Shown piece by piece: positions 8,366-16,319 of a stretch of 64,000 nt of DNA. The stretch's first letter is position 1; each line of letters starts with the position of its first letter. The notes beneath the pieces are model-generated. The model had not been told where the DNA came from and searched no databases. It saw nothing but the letters and a program-made list of their open reading frames with translations. The DNA lies in assembly GCA_937995655.1 (NCBI GenBank), contig CALKJI010000005.1, forward strand, positions 1 through 64,000, given 5' to 3'. The position numbers and the translations under genes were made by a program. The DNA comes from an uncultured Pseudothermotoga sp. GTDB lineage: Bacteria > Thermotogota > Thermotogae > Thermotogales > DSM-5069.

Positions 8366-9258
8366 AACACTTTGATTTTGTGGGAAAAAGGAAAGTCTTC
8401 ATCTCAATTTCAGCTGTAATGGTCGCGATAAGTCTGATCTTTATCTTCACAAAAGGTTTCAATTTTGGTGTAGAGTTCTTAGGTGGTTCTGAGTTGATAT
8501 TGAGAGTTGAGTCATCCAACTTTACTGAAGCGGATGTAAGAAAAATCCTCAGTGATATATCTTCTGAATTTTCATCGGCAAGAGTTACAAGAGTTAGATC
8601 TATCGGAGATCCAGAAAATGTAGTCAAGTTCTCAGTGACTCTCACCAAGACTTTCACGACTGAAGAAAAAGCTGATGTTCAAGCACAGATAGAATCAAAG
8701 ATCTCTGAAAGAAATCTAAAAGGCCAGGTCATTTCTTTCAACGAAACAGGTGGCTCTGCAGCTGAAGAAATCAGAAGACTCACGTGGCGTGCAGTGATCA
8801 TAACGCTTGTTGCTATACTCGTCTATATTACACTGAGATTCAATTTTGTTTTTGGTGTAGGTGCGACACTTGCTTTGGTACATGACGTTGTTGTGACAAT
8901 GGGTTTCTTTTCTATTTTGAGTTATGAGTTGAATGTACCGGCCGTTGCGGCATTGTTGACCTTGATCGGATATTCACTGAACAACACAATAATCGTTTAC
9001 GATAGAATAAGAGAAAATATGAAAAAGTTCAAGGGCAGAGAAACGTTATCGATAGTAAATGACAGTATAAATCAGGTTTTTAGAAGAACGATAAACACCT
9101 CTGTCACGACCTTTATAGTAGTATTTGTTTTGCTATTGTTCGCAGGAAATGCAATAAAGCCCTTTGCCTTTGGTATGACCGTCGGTACTATTGTAGGAAC
9201 CTATTCTTCAATTTACGTTGCAAGTCCCTTGGTCATACGCTGGGTCAAGAGTAGATAG
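8362..9258 (+). CDS. secF: Protein translocase subunit SecF
   Basis: A 298-residue SecF, partner of SecD. It has an N-terminal TM helix at about 12-31, the F-x-GG motif in GVEFLGGSEL, an extracytoplasmic domain, and five C-terminal helices containing GYSLNNTIIVYDRIREN, the conserved SecF signature. ATG overlaps the secD stop by 4 nt (translational coupling). The gene ends 1 nt before a strong terminator. Confidence 0.95.
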   Translation: MKHFDFVGKRKVFISISAVMVAISLIFIFTKGFNFGVEFLGGSELILRVESSNFTEADVRKILSDISSEFSSARVTRVRSIGDPENVVKFSVTLTKTFTTEEKADVQAQIESKISERNLKGQVISFNETGGSAAEEIRRLTWRAVIITLVAILVYITLRFNFVFGVGATLALVHDVVVTMGFFSILSYELNVPAVAALLTLIGYSLNNTIIVYDRIRENMKKFKGRETLSIVNDSINQVFRRTINTSVTTFIVVFVLLLFAGNAIKPFAFGMTVGTIVGTYSSIYVASPLVIRWVKSR

Positions 9259-9259
9259 C

Positions 9260-9285
9260 AAAAAGCCCCCTCATGGGGGCTTTTT
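9260..9285. terminator. Bidirectional Rho-independent terminator
   Basis: AAAAAGCCCCC-TCAT-GGGGGCTTTTT: a GC-rich stem flanked by an A tract and a T tract, so it works for both strands. It separates secF (+) from the sugar nucleotidyltransferase gene (-), whose TGA begins inside the T tract. Confidence 0.95.
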
Positions 9286-10352
9286 CAGAGTTGAATTGAA
9301 CTCAGATCTCCCACAATTAATCGCGCTGCCTTTGGGACCCCACCGTTTTGAAAGACCTTAACCCCTTTACCTAGTATGGATGAGTCAATGCGGATCACGA
9401 CGTCAGTAATGCTACTTTGGTCCATGAGTATAGAATTCTCTATCTCGCACCTCTCGAGTGATACGCCGTTACCGACTGCCGTGTAGGGCCCAACATAGCT
9501 GTTGAAGATTCTGCAATTTTCTCCTATTACAACAGGTCCTCGGATCAATGAGCCTGATATGACCGATCCAGTTCCGATACATACTCTTCCTTGAATCGTA
9601 CTGGCTTTATCTATTTCACCAAAGGAGCATTCCTTTTTCATGTTATCTAGAATCTTTCTGTTTGCTTCGAGCAGGTCTTCGGGTTTTCCGGTGTCTTTCC
9701 ACCAGCCCGTTATTATATGAGCCTTCACAGAGTAGCCATTTTTTACAAGGTAAGCGATCGCATCAGTTATTTCGAGCTCTCCTCTCCACGATGGCTTTAT
9801 ATTTTCTATCGCTTTGAAAATGTCTTTGCGAAACATGTAAACGCCAACTATTGCAAGATCACTGGGTGGTTCTTTTGGTTTTTCAACAACGTATTTTATT
9901 CTTTCATTCTCCAAAACGGCTACACCATAGGCTCTTGGATCTTGAACATGTGCAAGCAATACAGTGGCGTCAGTTTCAGTCTCTGTGAAATTCTTAACGA
10001 CAGGGCTAATATCCTCAAAGATCAAGTTATCACCAAGAACCATCAAGAATGGTTCGTCTTGTATGAAATCTTTTGCCTGATACACTGCATGGGCAATTCC
10101 TTTAGGCTGTTCCTGTACAATATATTCAATGGAAAGTCCTAATTCATGGCCATCTTTCAGAGTCTCAGTGAACAAATCTTTGTTTTCTGGGCTGACAACT
10201 ATAGCTATTTGTGAAACATCGGCATTTTTCATAAAATCAAGTGTGTACTGGATAACAGGTTTATTTGCCACAGGTATAAGATGCTTTGCCGTTGTGTAGG
10301 TTAAAGGTCTGAGTCTTGTTCCTTTTCCAGCACATAAAACAAGTCCTTTCAC
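9285..10352 (-). CDS. Glucose-1-phosphate thymidylyltransferase, long form (RmlA/StrD-like)
   Basis: A 355-residue sugar-1-phosphate nucleotidyltransferase. The N-terminal GT-A-like catalytic domain has LCAGKGTRLRPLT at 6-18, the KHLIPVANKPVIQY substrate segment and a metal-site GDN near 104. The C-terminal third (about 250-345) shows the regular short repeats of a left-handed beta helix (GTGSVISGSLIRGPVVIGEN). Length and sequence match the long RmlA family (StrD-like, TIGR01208), which lacks the feedback site of the short RmlA, and makes dTDP-glucose for cell-surface or secondary sugars. UTP use and a UDP-GlcNAc role are alternatives. GTG start behind AGGAGGTG. It is the last gene of a minus-strand operon, and no rmlBCD genes are in the window. 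Confidence 0.8.
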   Translation of the reverse strand: MKGLVLCAGKGTRLRPLTYTTAKHLIPVANKPVIQYTLDFMKNADVSQIAIVVSPENKDLFTETLKDGHELGLSIEYIVQEQPKGIAHAVYQAKDFIQDEPFLMVLGDNLIFEDISPVVKNFTETETDATVLLAHVQDPRAYGVAVLENERIKYVVEKPKEPPSDLAIVGVYMFRKDIFKAIENIKPSWRGELEITDAIAYLVKNGYSVKAHIITGWWKDTGKPEDLLEANRKILDNMKKECSFGEIDKASTIQGRVCIGTGSVISGSLIRGPVVIGENCRIFNSYVGPYTAVGNGVSLERCEIENSILMDQSSITDVVIRIDSSILGKGVKVFQNGGVPKAARLIVGDLSSIQL

Positions 10353-10364
10353 TATTTCACCTCC

Positions 10365-11615
10365 TCACTGATTTATCAAAAAAGCACTAGAAAAATCAAA
10401 TCCAATGAATGGTTTTTCACCAACGAAACCAAATCGAAAACCCGTTTTCAATTCATATATTTCTTTTAGAAGATTCTTGAAACTATAAGCTATTCTGGCA
10501 AAAAGTGAGTATCGTGATTTCACATCACCAACGAGCCAATGAGTGCCAGATGGCATGGTGCCACCGTGCCAAGGTTTGTCGGGTGTTCTTGTGCCGTATA
10601 TGAGCCCTTCATAAGCCGCAGAAATTAGCCAGTTATTATTCGAGTACTCTAGTGCGATTGAACAGGCTATATTGTTTTCACCGTGCTTATAACCTATCAT
10701 GTTCTTTTCAATAGGGAAGTTTGAGTTTTCGAAATATACATATTCATATGGTTTGTTTGAACTTATTCTCTGAAAGGTGAATGCACTGGCACCTGCTACC
10801 TCAAAGGTCAGCTTATATGGTCCGCTCTTTCCTGAAAAACCAACCAAAAAAGCGATCTTATCTGGGTTCTGATAACTGTCTGGTCTAAAAAATCTATTCA
10901 TGTTGATATCATCTAAAAGAATTTCCGAATAAATGCTGTAATTGTCCGTTGTATATCTTACCCATGCGCCTATCATTGAGTTGTCATCAAGCTTAGATGT
11001 AGGGTAGCCCCAAGGTGCTTTCAAGTGCCAGAATTCCTGAATACCTGGTGCTGGGATTGGAATGAAAAAATAGTAAGGATCGAAAAACCTGTTTAGATAC
11101 AAAATACTTTCTTCGTAAGCTATCTCAAGCCCGTTTACAGGCGAATAAATGATCGATCTGTAATTGAATCCTTTGACCGGTTTGGAATCGTTTTCCAATA
11201 GCCTGAGGCCCCCCCAAAGTATCTCTATTCTCAATTTTCCATAATTTCTGAAAAAGTAAGATGGGTATGAAAAGCCTTTTTCATCGACAAAAAGCTTGTA
11301 TATATTACCAGGTCCTATGGAATGTTGCTTTACGCCGGCTTGGAGTAAAAAAAGATCTGTTTTCCACTCGATGAAGCCTTCATCCCAATACCAGTAGTTG
11401 TACCAAAGTTTATCGGCATAGGGTGGAATCACTAGATTGTCTCTCTTAAAACCACCGCTCGCCGTGAAAGATATGTCCATAAAAGGTACTATCATGGAAA
11501 ATTTTGCAAGATCTGTTGGTTCATCCAGATCGTATTCAATCCATCCATCGAATCTGAAGGTGAAACTAAAACAGAAAATACTGAAAATGATTAGAGCAAG
11601 GGTTAAGCTTTTCAC
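10365..11615 (-). CDS. Secreted beta-rich protein, possible outer-membrane barrel (Wzi-like?)
   Basis: A 416-residue exported protein of unknown function. From the GTG at 11615 (SD GGGGGTG) it begins with a signal peptide (KSLTLALIIFSIFCFSFTF) and then consists of alternating aromatic/polar stretches typical of transmembrane beta strands, ending in a strand with a terminal aromatic-like pattern. Segments such as YSIYSEILLDDINM resemble the E-x-x-x-DD motif of capsule-assembly Wzi-type barrels, but I cannot confirm it. An in-frame start at 11642 would put the signal sequence behind nine extra residues. It lies between a glycerophosphodiesterase and a sugar nucleotidyltransferase, consistent with an envelope role at the toga. 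Confidence 0.65.
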   Translation of the reverse strand: MKSLTLALIIFSIFCFSFTFRFDGWIEYDLDEPTDLAKFSMIVPFMDISFTASGGFKRDNLVIPPYADKLWYNYWYWDEGFIEWKTDLFLLQAGVKQHSIGPGNIYKLFVDEKGFSYPSYFFRNYGKLRIEILWGGLRLLENDSKPVKGFNYRSIIYSPVNGLEIAYEESILYLNRFFDPYYFFIPIPAPGIQEFWHLKAPWGYPTSKLDDNSMIGAWVRYTTDNYSIYSEILLDDINMNRFFRPDSYQNPDKIAFLVGFSGKSGPYKLTFEVAGASAFTFQRISSNKPYEYVYFENSNFPIEKNMIGYKHGENNIACSIALEYSNNNWLISAAYEGLIYGTRTPDKPWHGGTMPSGTHWLVGDVKSRYSLFARIAYSFKNLLKEIYELKTGFRFGFVGEKPFIGFDFSSAFLINQ

Positions 11616-11656
11616 ACACTGACACCCCCACAGAACAGCCAAGAGCTGCGTCTAAT

Positions 11657-12364
11657 TCAGTTTTTTCTTTTGATGTGTTCCACAAAAACACAGACATCAT
11701 TCGTTATAACACCATCTATGCTGTCCTTGATATTCTCGTACTTTTGAAGATCGTCCAGTGTCCATATAAAGATTTTCACATTTTCTTTTTTGATCATATG
11801 GCATATGGTTTTGAAATACCTTGGATAATCGGCTAATTGATGTGGAAGGTGCATTGAATAGGGTTTGTGTTCAAGTAAACTCTTGACAAGTTCGATTGGG
11901 TTTTTTCTTAACTCTTCACCAATGAGGAACCCGAACTTTATCTGTGGATATTTCTTAATCAGTTTTGCTATCAAATCATGATGAAAGGATGAAATAATAG
12001 TATTTTCGAGCAGAGAGTATCTTTTGATCAAATCTATAGCATTCTCTGCCACTTCATGTTCTTTGAACTCTGCGTTCAGCAGTTTGCCACTGGGAATGAT
12101 TGAAAGTACCTCCTCAAAGGTAGGTATGGGTTCGCCATCTTGCTGATATTTCTTTAATTCAGAGAGGGTCAACTCACAAACTTTGATTCTGTCGCCAAAG
12201 AGCCTTTCCAGATCTTCATCGTGAATCACCACAATTTTCTTGTCTGCCGTCATTCTTAAATCAAGCTCAAGACCATCTGCACCACACTCAAATCCCTTTT
12301 GGAAAGCTTTCAGGGTGTTTTCAGGGAATTTTGCAGAGAAACCTCTGTGCGCCAAGATTACCAT
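11657..12364 (-). CDS. Glycerophosphodiester phosphodiesterase
   Basis: A 235-residue cytosolic GDPD of TIM-barrel fold, hydrolysing glycerophosphodiesters to glycerol 3-phosphate and an alcohol. Catalytic and metal residues are visible: HRG at 6-8, E33 and D35 in LELDL, and H48-D49 in VIHDED. The length fits the short bacterial UgpQ-like class, and there is no signal peptide. ATG at 12364 overlaps the upstream lipoprotein gene by 7 nt. Confidence 0.92.
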   Translation of the reverse strand: MVILAHRGFSAKFPENTLKAFQKGFECGADGLELDLRMTADKKIVVIHDEDLERLFGDRIKVCELTLSELKKYQQDGEPIPTFEEVLSIIPSGKLLNAEFKEHEVAENAIDLIKRYSLLENTIISSFHHDLIAKLIKKYPQIKFGFLIGEELRKNPIELVKSLLEHKPYSMHLPHQLADYPRYFKTICHMIKKENVKIFIWTLDDLQKYENIKDSIDGVITNDVCVFVEHIKRKN

Positions 12365-12834
12365 TTTCTCAGTCCTCCAATTCTGGCAAATAGGTCCATT
12401 GCATAATTAGCAAAAACCTCGGCGTTCGAAGAGGATTCAACAACGAATAGCCAAAGATCTTTCCACCATGTAACAATGTACTTTCCATCTTTTTTTGTGC
12501 TGTACAAACCGCTAGTTGGAAAATCCAGATAGGTTCTCGAACTCCAAGTGCCAAGGCCCTTGACTACCTTTTTCCACGCATCTTTCGCTGAACTATTGTA
12601 GAATTTAAAACCGTAGAAAAGATAGTTTGCACCATCTTTTAGATAACTTGCCACGACACCTCTTTGTTTCACGCTTCCATAGCCATCTATTTCTTCAAGA
12701 AAGATCAATGCATAGCCATCTTGAACTATCTTGATAGCTGAGTTAAGAGAATACGCACTTGGTGGGACATGAACTGGCCTCAGCATACAACCAGCTAAGA
12801 ACAGAATAAATAAAACGATTACTATTTTTTTCAT
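12358..12834 (-). CDS. Predicted lipoprotein of unknown function
   Basis: A 158-residue exported protein. The N-terminus has a lipoprotein signal peptide with lipobox LAGC (Cys16), so it should be lipid-anchored after cleavage by Lsp. The mature part is rich in aromatic residues (NYLFYGFKFYN, IVTWWKDLWLF) and contains no motif I recognise. It overlaps the gene on each side by a few nucleotides (4 and 7 nt), placing it firmly in the operon. Confidence 0.75.
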   Translation of the reverse strand: MKKIVIVLFILFLAGCMLRPVHVPPSAYSLNSAIKIVQDGYALIFLEEIDGYGSVKQRGVVASYLKDGANYLFYGFKFYNSSAKDAWKKVVKGLGTWSSRTYLDFPTSGLYSTKKDGKYIVTWWKDLWLFVVESSSNAEVFANYAMDLFARIGGLRKW

Positions 12835-13445
12835 ATTGAGACCTCCTTGAGAAAAACGTTTTTCTTAAAAACATCCGCAACTGTACCATATTGCATATGC
12901 CCTGGGAGCACCAGAGAATTTGGATTCACTTCCTTGAAAAGGGTCGTCAATCTTCTCAAACTTTCCAACATAGAACCTTCATTGGATTCTGGAAAATCAG
13001 TTCTACCAACACTGTCAATAAAGATTGTATCACCGGTGAAGAATATTCCATCTAACTCAAAGACAACAGAACCTAGTGTGTGGCCTGGTGTTTCAACTAT
13101 CCGAAAATGCCAATCACCTATATTCAGTCTATCAGAAAGTAATTCACACTCACCTGAGTAACGAAAATTTATACCGAAGAAATAAGATTTGTTCATCACA
13201 GCATCTGAAAGTCCTGCCAAATCAGGTCTTGAAATATAGACCTTCAGCGGTTTGAGTTCACTCAAGCCACAGATATGATCAAAATGCATATGTGTTAAGA
13301 GAACAATGCACTCTTTATCAACGAAATTCTTTACACCATATCCGGGATCTATCACTATTGGTGGATTATTTTCAAGAATGTAGGTGTTCGTACCTATTGG
13401 GCCTGTTGAAATATGCCGCAGCCGATCATTGATCTTTGATATCAT
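12831..13445 (-). CDS. Metallo-beta-lactamase-fold hydrolase (glyoxalase II-like)
   Basis: A 204-residue MBL-fold enzyme with HMHFDH (H52, H54, D56, H57), the later PGHTLGS, a bridging aspartate in FTGDTIF and a final LPGH, giving a complete dinuclear metal site. It resembles the hydroxyacylglutathione-hydrolase-like group, but lacks its C-terminal glutathione-binding domain, so the substrate is unknown. ATG at 13445 is 8 nt after AGGAG; a GTG at 13454 lies inside the SD. The gene is the first of a five-gene minus-strand operon. The -35 of the divergent PLD promoter lies within its 5' end. Confidence 0.85.
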   Translation of the reverse strand: MISKINDRLRHISTGPIGTNTYILENNPPIVIDPGYGVKNFVDKECIVLLTHMHFDHICGLSELKPLKVYISRPDLAGLSDAVMNKSYFFGINFRYSGECELLSDRLNIGDWHFRIVETPGHTLGSVVFELDGIFFTGDTIFIDSVGRTDFPESNEGSMLESLRRLTTLFKEVNPNSLVLPGHMQYGTVADVFKKNVFLKEVSI

Positions 13446-13465
13446 CCATATCACTCCTGTATAAT
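13436..13465 (+). promoter_or_regulatory. Promoter of the PLD-like gene, predicting a leaderless mRNA
   Basis: TTGATA (13436-13441), an 18-bp spacer and a consensus TATAAT (13460-13465). Initiation about 7 nt downstream falls on 13471-13473, and the ATG is at 13473, so the mRNA would have essentially no leader. No Shine-Dalgarno sequence is present between the -10 and the ATG. Confidence 0.6.
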
Positions 13466-13472
13466 CTTTCTG

Positions 13473-14354
13473 ATGAAATACACTATTCTGTTTTTAATAA
13501 TATCATGTCTAACTTTGGCACATGAACTTATCTTTACGCCACTCGATTCATCTGCTTCTATTGCAGATATCATTGATCTTGCTGAGTTTAGCGTATCGGT
13601 CTGTACCTTCTCTATAGATGAGCCAAAGATAGTTCTTGCCCTTGAAAATGCCGCAAGAAGGGGTGTCAAAGTTAGAGTAATCTCTGAGAAACCAATTACA
13701 AACCACTATATCCCAGTGAAAATAGATGCTGAAAGTTCTTTGTTTCATATGAAATCTATAATAGTCGATGAAAAGGTACTCATCATTGGTTCTGCAAACT
13801 TTACTACCCACAGTTTGTTCAGTTCTTACAATGATATCCTTATTATCAGAGATGCAATTTTGAGCGAAGCCTTCCAACAGTTTTTCGATGACCTCTGGGT
13901 TGGTTTGGAAAGAAGATTTGAAATCGCCTCTTCGAAGATCCATATGCGAAATTTTGAGATTGAAGAAAAGGTACTTGGAGAGATAAGCAAAGCAAGCAAA
14001 ACGCTTGACATAGCTATGTATGCATTAACTCATCCAAAGGTTTGGGCGGCGATTAAAATATTATCGAGCAGAGGAGTTCGTGTCAGGGTTCTTTTAGATG
14101 AATGGTTCTTTAAAAACTCGAATTTGTCAAAGTTGCCCTTTGCTGGTATTCAACTCAAAGTGATACGAGGTTTTACACTACACAGTAAGTTATTTATAAT
14201 CGATGAGCGAATAGTCTTGACAGGCTCTGCTAATGCAACAAAGAGTGGGTATTCGAGTAATGCAGAAATGATAATTCTCATTCAAGATAGAGAACTGTGC
14301 CAAAGATACAGACAATACTTTGAACAAATCTGGATGGAAGGAGAGAGACCTTGA
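13473..14354 (+). CDS. Secreted phospholipase D-superfamily protein with two HKD motifs
   Basis: A 293-residue PLD-fold protein. A short hydrophobic N-terminus (KYTILFLIISCLTLA) suggests export. Two HxK-x4-D motifs are present: HMKSIIVDEKVLIIGSANFT at about 92-111 and HSKLFIIDERIVLTGSANAT at about 235-254, so one chain contains the full two-half active site. This pattern is shared by Nuc-type endonucleases, cardiolipin synthases and phospholipases; the size and lack of TM pairs favour a Nuc/PLD-like hydrolase over cardiolipin synthase. The substrate is unresolved. It overlaps the following HAD gene by 4 nt. Confidence 0.85.
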   Translation: MKYTILFLIISCLTLAHELIFTPLDSSASIADIIDLAEFSVSVCTFSIDEPKIVLALENAARRGVKVRVISEKPITNHYIPVKIDAESSLFHMKSIIVDEKVLIIGSANFTTHSLFSSYNDILIIRDAILSEAFQQFFDDLWVGLERRFEIASSKIHMRNFEIEEKVLGEISKASKTLDIAMYALTHPKVWAAIKILSSRGVRVRVLLDEWFFKNSNLSKLPFAGIQLKVIRGFTLHSKLFIIDERIVLTGSANATKSGYSSNAEMIILIQDRELCQRYRQYFEQIWMEGERP

Positions 14355-15154
14355 AAATATTCGTTTTCGACCTGGATGGGACAATTTTACAAGATAGTCA
14401 CGATATTCACCCAAAGAATCTTGAAGCCATCGAGAAACTTATGGAACTTGGAAAAGAAATCGTTTTTGCAAGCGGTCGAATGCTACCATCAATGATGAAA
14501 TTGCTGAGGAGGTATTTTTCGCAACAGTTCCCAATGATTGCTTACAACGGTTCCGTTGCCTGGCTACCAGAGGTTGGGAAGATACTGGATGTCAAAATAG
14601 ACCCTCATACAGCCGCTAAAGTCATTGAAATTCTCAGAGAAATGAAGATTCACAGACAAGCCTATATTGAAGACCGACTCGTTGTTGAGGAAGAAAATGA
14701 ACAAGCAAAAGCATACAGTGACCATTCACAGATCGAGCTGACTATTGTGCCCGATCTGGTTGAAGCTGTTAAAGAGAATGGTGCAACGAAGTTGCTCGCT
14801 ATAGACGAACCCGATAAACTAGAATCAATTATTGCTTTTCTGAAAAGTACCTTCCCAAACCTTGCCATTTTCAAATCCTTTGCCAATTACCTTGATTTCG
14901 TCCCCGCACAAGTCGATAAAGGTCGAGCACTTCAGTTGATAGCGAATCATAAGAAATGGGACCTGAGCGAAGCTGTTGCCTTCGGGGACAACGATAACGA
15001 CATAGCATTACTCAAAGCCGTAGGTCTGAAAGTTGCAGTGAAGAATGGTACCCAAACGTTGAGGGAGGTAGCGGATGTCATTGTTGAAGAAAACACACAA
15101 GGTGGCCCTGGTATTTTTATTCTTGATATGCTCCAACGCGGTGCTATCGGTTGA
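14351..15154 (+). CDS. Cof-type HAD-superfamily phosphatase
   Basis: A 267-residue HAD hydrolase of the Cof/IIB subfamily. Motif I is FDLDGT (nucleophile D7, acid/base D9), motif II is in FASGRM, motif III is a lysine in DKGRAL near 195, and motif IV is GDNDNDIALL near 217-226. The central cap domain is of the Cof type. These enzymes dephosphorylate sugar phosphates, FMN or pyridoxal phosphate, and the specificity is not readable. TTG start at 14351, overlapping the PLD gene. The last 80 nt also encode the signal peptide of the next gene. Confidence 0.88.
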   Translation: MKIFVFDLDGTILQDSHDIHPKNLEAIEKLMELGKEIVFASGRMLPSMMKLLRRYFSQQFPMIAYNGSVAWLPEVGKILDVKIDPHTAAKVIEILREMKIHRQAYIEDRLVVEEENEQAKAYSDHSQIELTIVPDLVEAVKENGATKLLAIDEPDKLESIIAFLKSTFPNLAIFKSFANYLDFVPAQVDKGRALQLIANHKKWDLSEAVAFGDNDNDIALLKAVGLKVAVKNGTQTLREVADVIVEENTQGGPGIFILDMLQRGAIG

Positions 15155-15857
15155 AATCGTTTTCGAACTTCGAAATGCGCCGAAGGAATCGATTCTGTTT
15201 GTACCACTTCAAGAGATTGTGAAAGATGTCAGCCTGCTTTCACTGGGATGTAATCAGAATCTTGAAATTGCACGAGATGTTGGTTTTGTCGCTGGTATGG
15301 TGGCACGTTCTTATGGTTTTGAGTATTTTGTTTTCGGAACACTTGACACACTCGATGAATCTGATCCAAATCCGCTCGATAGGATTTCTCGATCTGCATT
15401 CATTACAGCACAAGTTCTCACCTACCTTAGCGAAGGTTTGTTCAACAGTGGAGTCATACCAGTTTTGAACGGCTTAGACAGAACCGATCCTGATGTTGTG
15501 AAGGCGTTGATAAATAGAAAAGCAATCCTTCCTACTCTTGTGGAAAATGAACCAAAGGCTGAGAAGCTCACAAGACTTGGTTATGATACACTGTTCGTCT
15601 TCATGGATGGAAAAACGAATGGAAAACTACCAAAGAATAAGTTGGATCTGAGTGTGGATCTTTCGACAGTTGAGAGTATTCGAAGGCGAGTGCTTGAGGG
15701 TGCCATAGTTTTACTAAGTAGATCCGACAAGATCGTTAATGTGAATAGACCGTTCGCCAAAGCAGGTGTTTTAATCTTTTCTGGTGAAGAATGGTTGGTT
15801 GAAATTGCAAAGCAAGTTCTCGATGGGAATAGACCATCAACTGGCAGAATACCTTGA
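15075..15857 (+). CDS. Secreted degenerate GH3-like protein
   Basis: A 260-residue exported protein starting inside the HAD gene: ATG 15075 is 5 nt after GGGAGGT and begins a clear signal peptide (KKTHKVALVFLFLICSNAVLS). Residues about 65-130 follow the layout of a GH3 N-terminal barrel: an A-x-x-Y-GF pair, a DESDPNPLDRISRS stretch like the 'D-x-NP..RSF' element, and a Gly-rich LSEGLFNSGVIPV like the 'GL..GVIPV.KHFPG' element. The KHFPG loop is replaced by LNGLD, and the domain is far shorter than active GH3 enzymes, so catalysis is doubtful. The 3' end overlaps ispF tail-to-tail by 21 bp. Existence of the gene is well supported; the GH3 link is a suggestion. Confidence 0.6.
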   Translation: MSLLKKTHKVALVFLFLICSNAVLSVEIVFELRNAPKESILFVPLQEIVKDVSLLSLGCNQNLEIARDVGFVAGMVARSYGFEYFVFGTLDTLDESDPNPLDRISRSAFITAQVLTYLSEGLFNSGVIPVLNGLDRTDPDVVKALINRKAILPTLVENEPKAEKLTRLGYDTLFVFMDGKTNGKLPKNKLDLSVDLSTVESIRRRVLEGAIVLLSRSDKIVNVNRPFAKAGVLIFSGEEWLVEIAKQVLDGNRPSTGRIP

Positions 15858-16319
15858 AATCAGACACACAGCCATTGCTGAAACACCTTCTGTTGATTCA
15901 AAACCCAGCTGATTTGAACTCTTAAATTTGATTGAAATACACTCTTTTGACATCTTTAGAACCTTTGACAAATTATCGATCATCTGATCTCTATAACCAG
16001 AGAGTTTGACAGCACCACAAATCACCGTTGCATCGATGTTAACTATCTCCCAATTTCTGTTCCTGAGCAATTGAGCAGTTCTCATGAGCATCTGCAAACT
16101 ATTAGCATCTTTCCATTCCACAGTTTCAGGAAAATGTGTCCCTATGTCTTGTAAACAAGATGCTCCAAGCAAAGAATCAATTATTGCATGGCATAAAACA
16201 TCTGCGTCTGAATGTCCATCAAGACCCAGGGGAAAATCTATCTGAACACCACCAAGGATAAACCTTCTTTCCTTTTTGAAGGGATGTCGATCGATTCCAA
16301 TGCCTACTCTCAGATTCAT
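15837..16319 (-). CDS. ispF: 2-C-methyl-D-erythritol 2,4-cyclodiphosphate synthase
   Basis: A 160-residue IspF, which cyclises CDP-ME 2-phosphate to MEcPP in the MEP isoprenoid pathway. Metal ligands D10, H12 (GIDRHPF) and H44 are present, as is DGHSDADVLCHAIIDSLLGA. The C-terminal substrate motif reads SSNQLGFESTEGVSAMAV, a slightly unusual version of the TT-x-x-LGF-x-G-x-EGIAA element. It overlaps dnaB by 4 nt, so the two are cotranscribed. Confidence 0.93.
   Translation of the reverse strand: MNLRVGIGIDRHPFKKERRFILGGVQIDFPLGLDGHSDADVLCHAIIDSLLGASCLQDIGTHFPETVEWKDANSLQMLMRTAQLLRNRNWEIVNIDATVICGAVKLSGYRDQMIDNLSKVLKMSKECISIKFKSSNQLGFESTEGVSAMAVCLISRYSAS

Noticed and set aside
13411-13472. 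Riboswitch or RNA leader upstream of the PLD-like gene
   Set aside because: The predicted transcript starts at the ATG, so there is no room for a leader.
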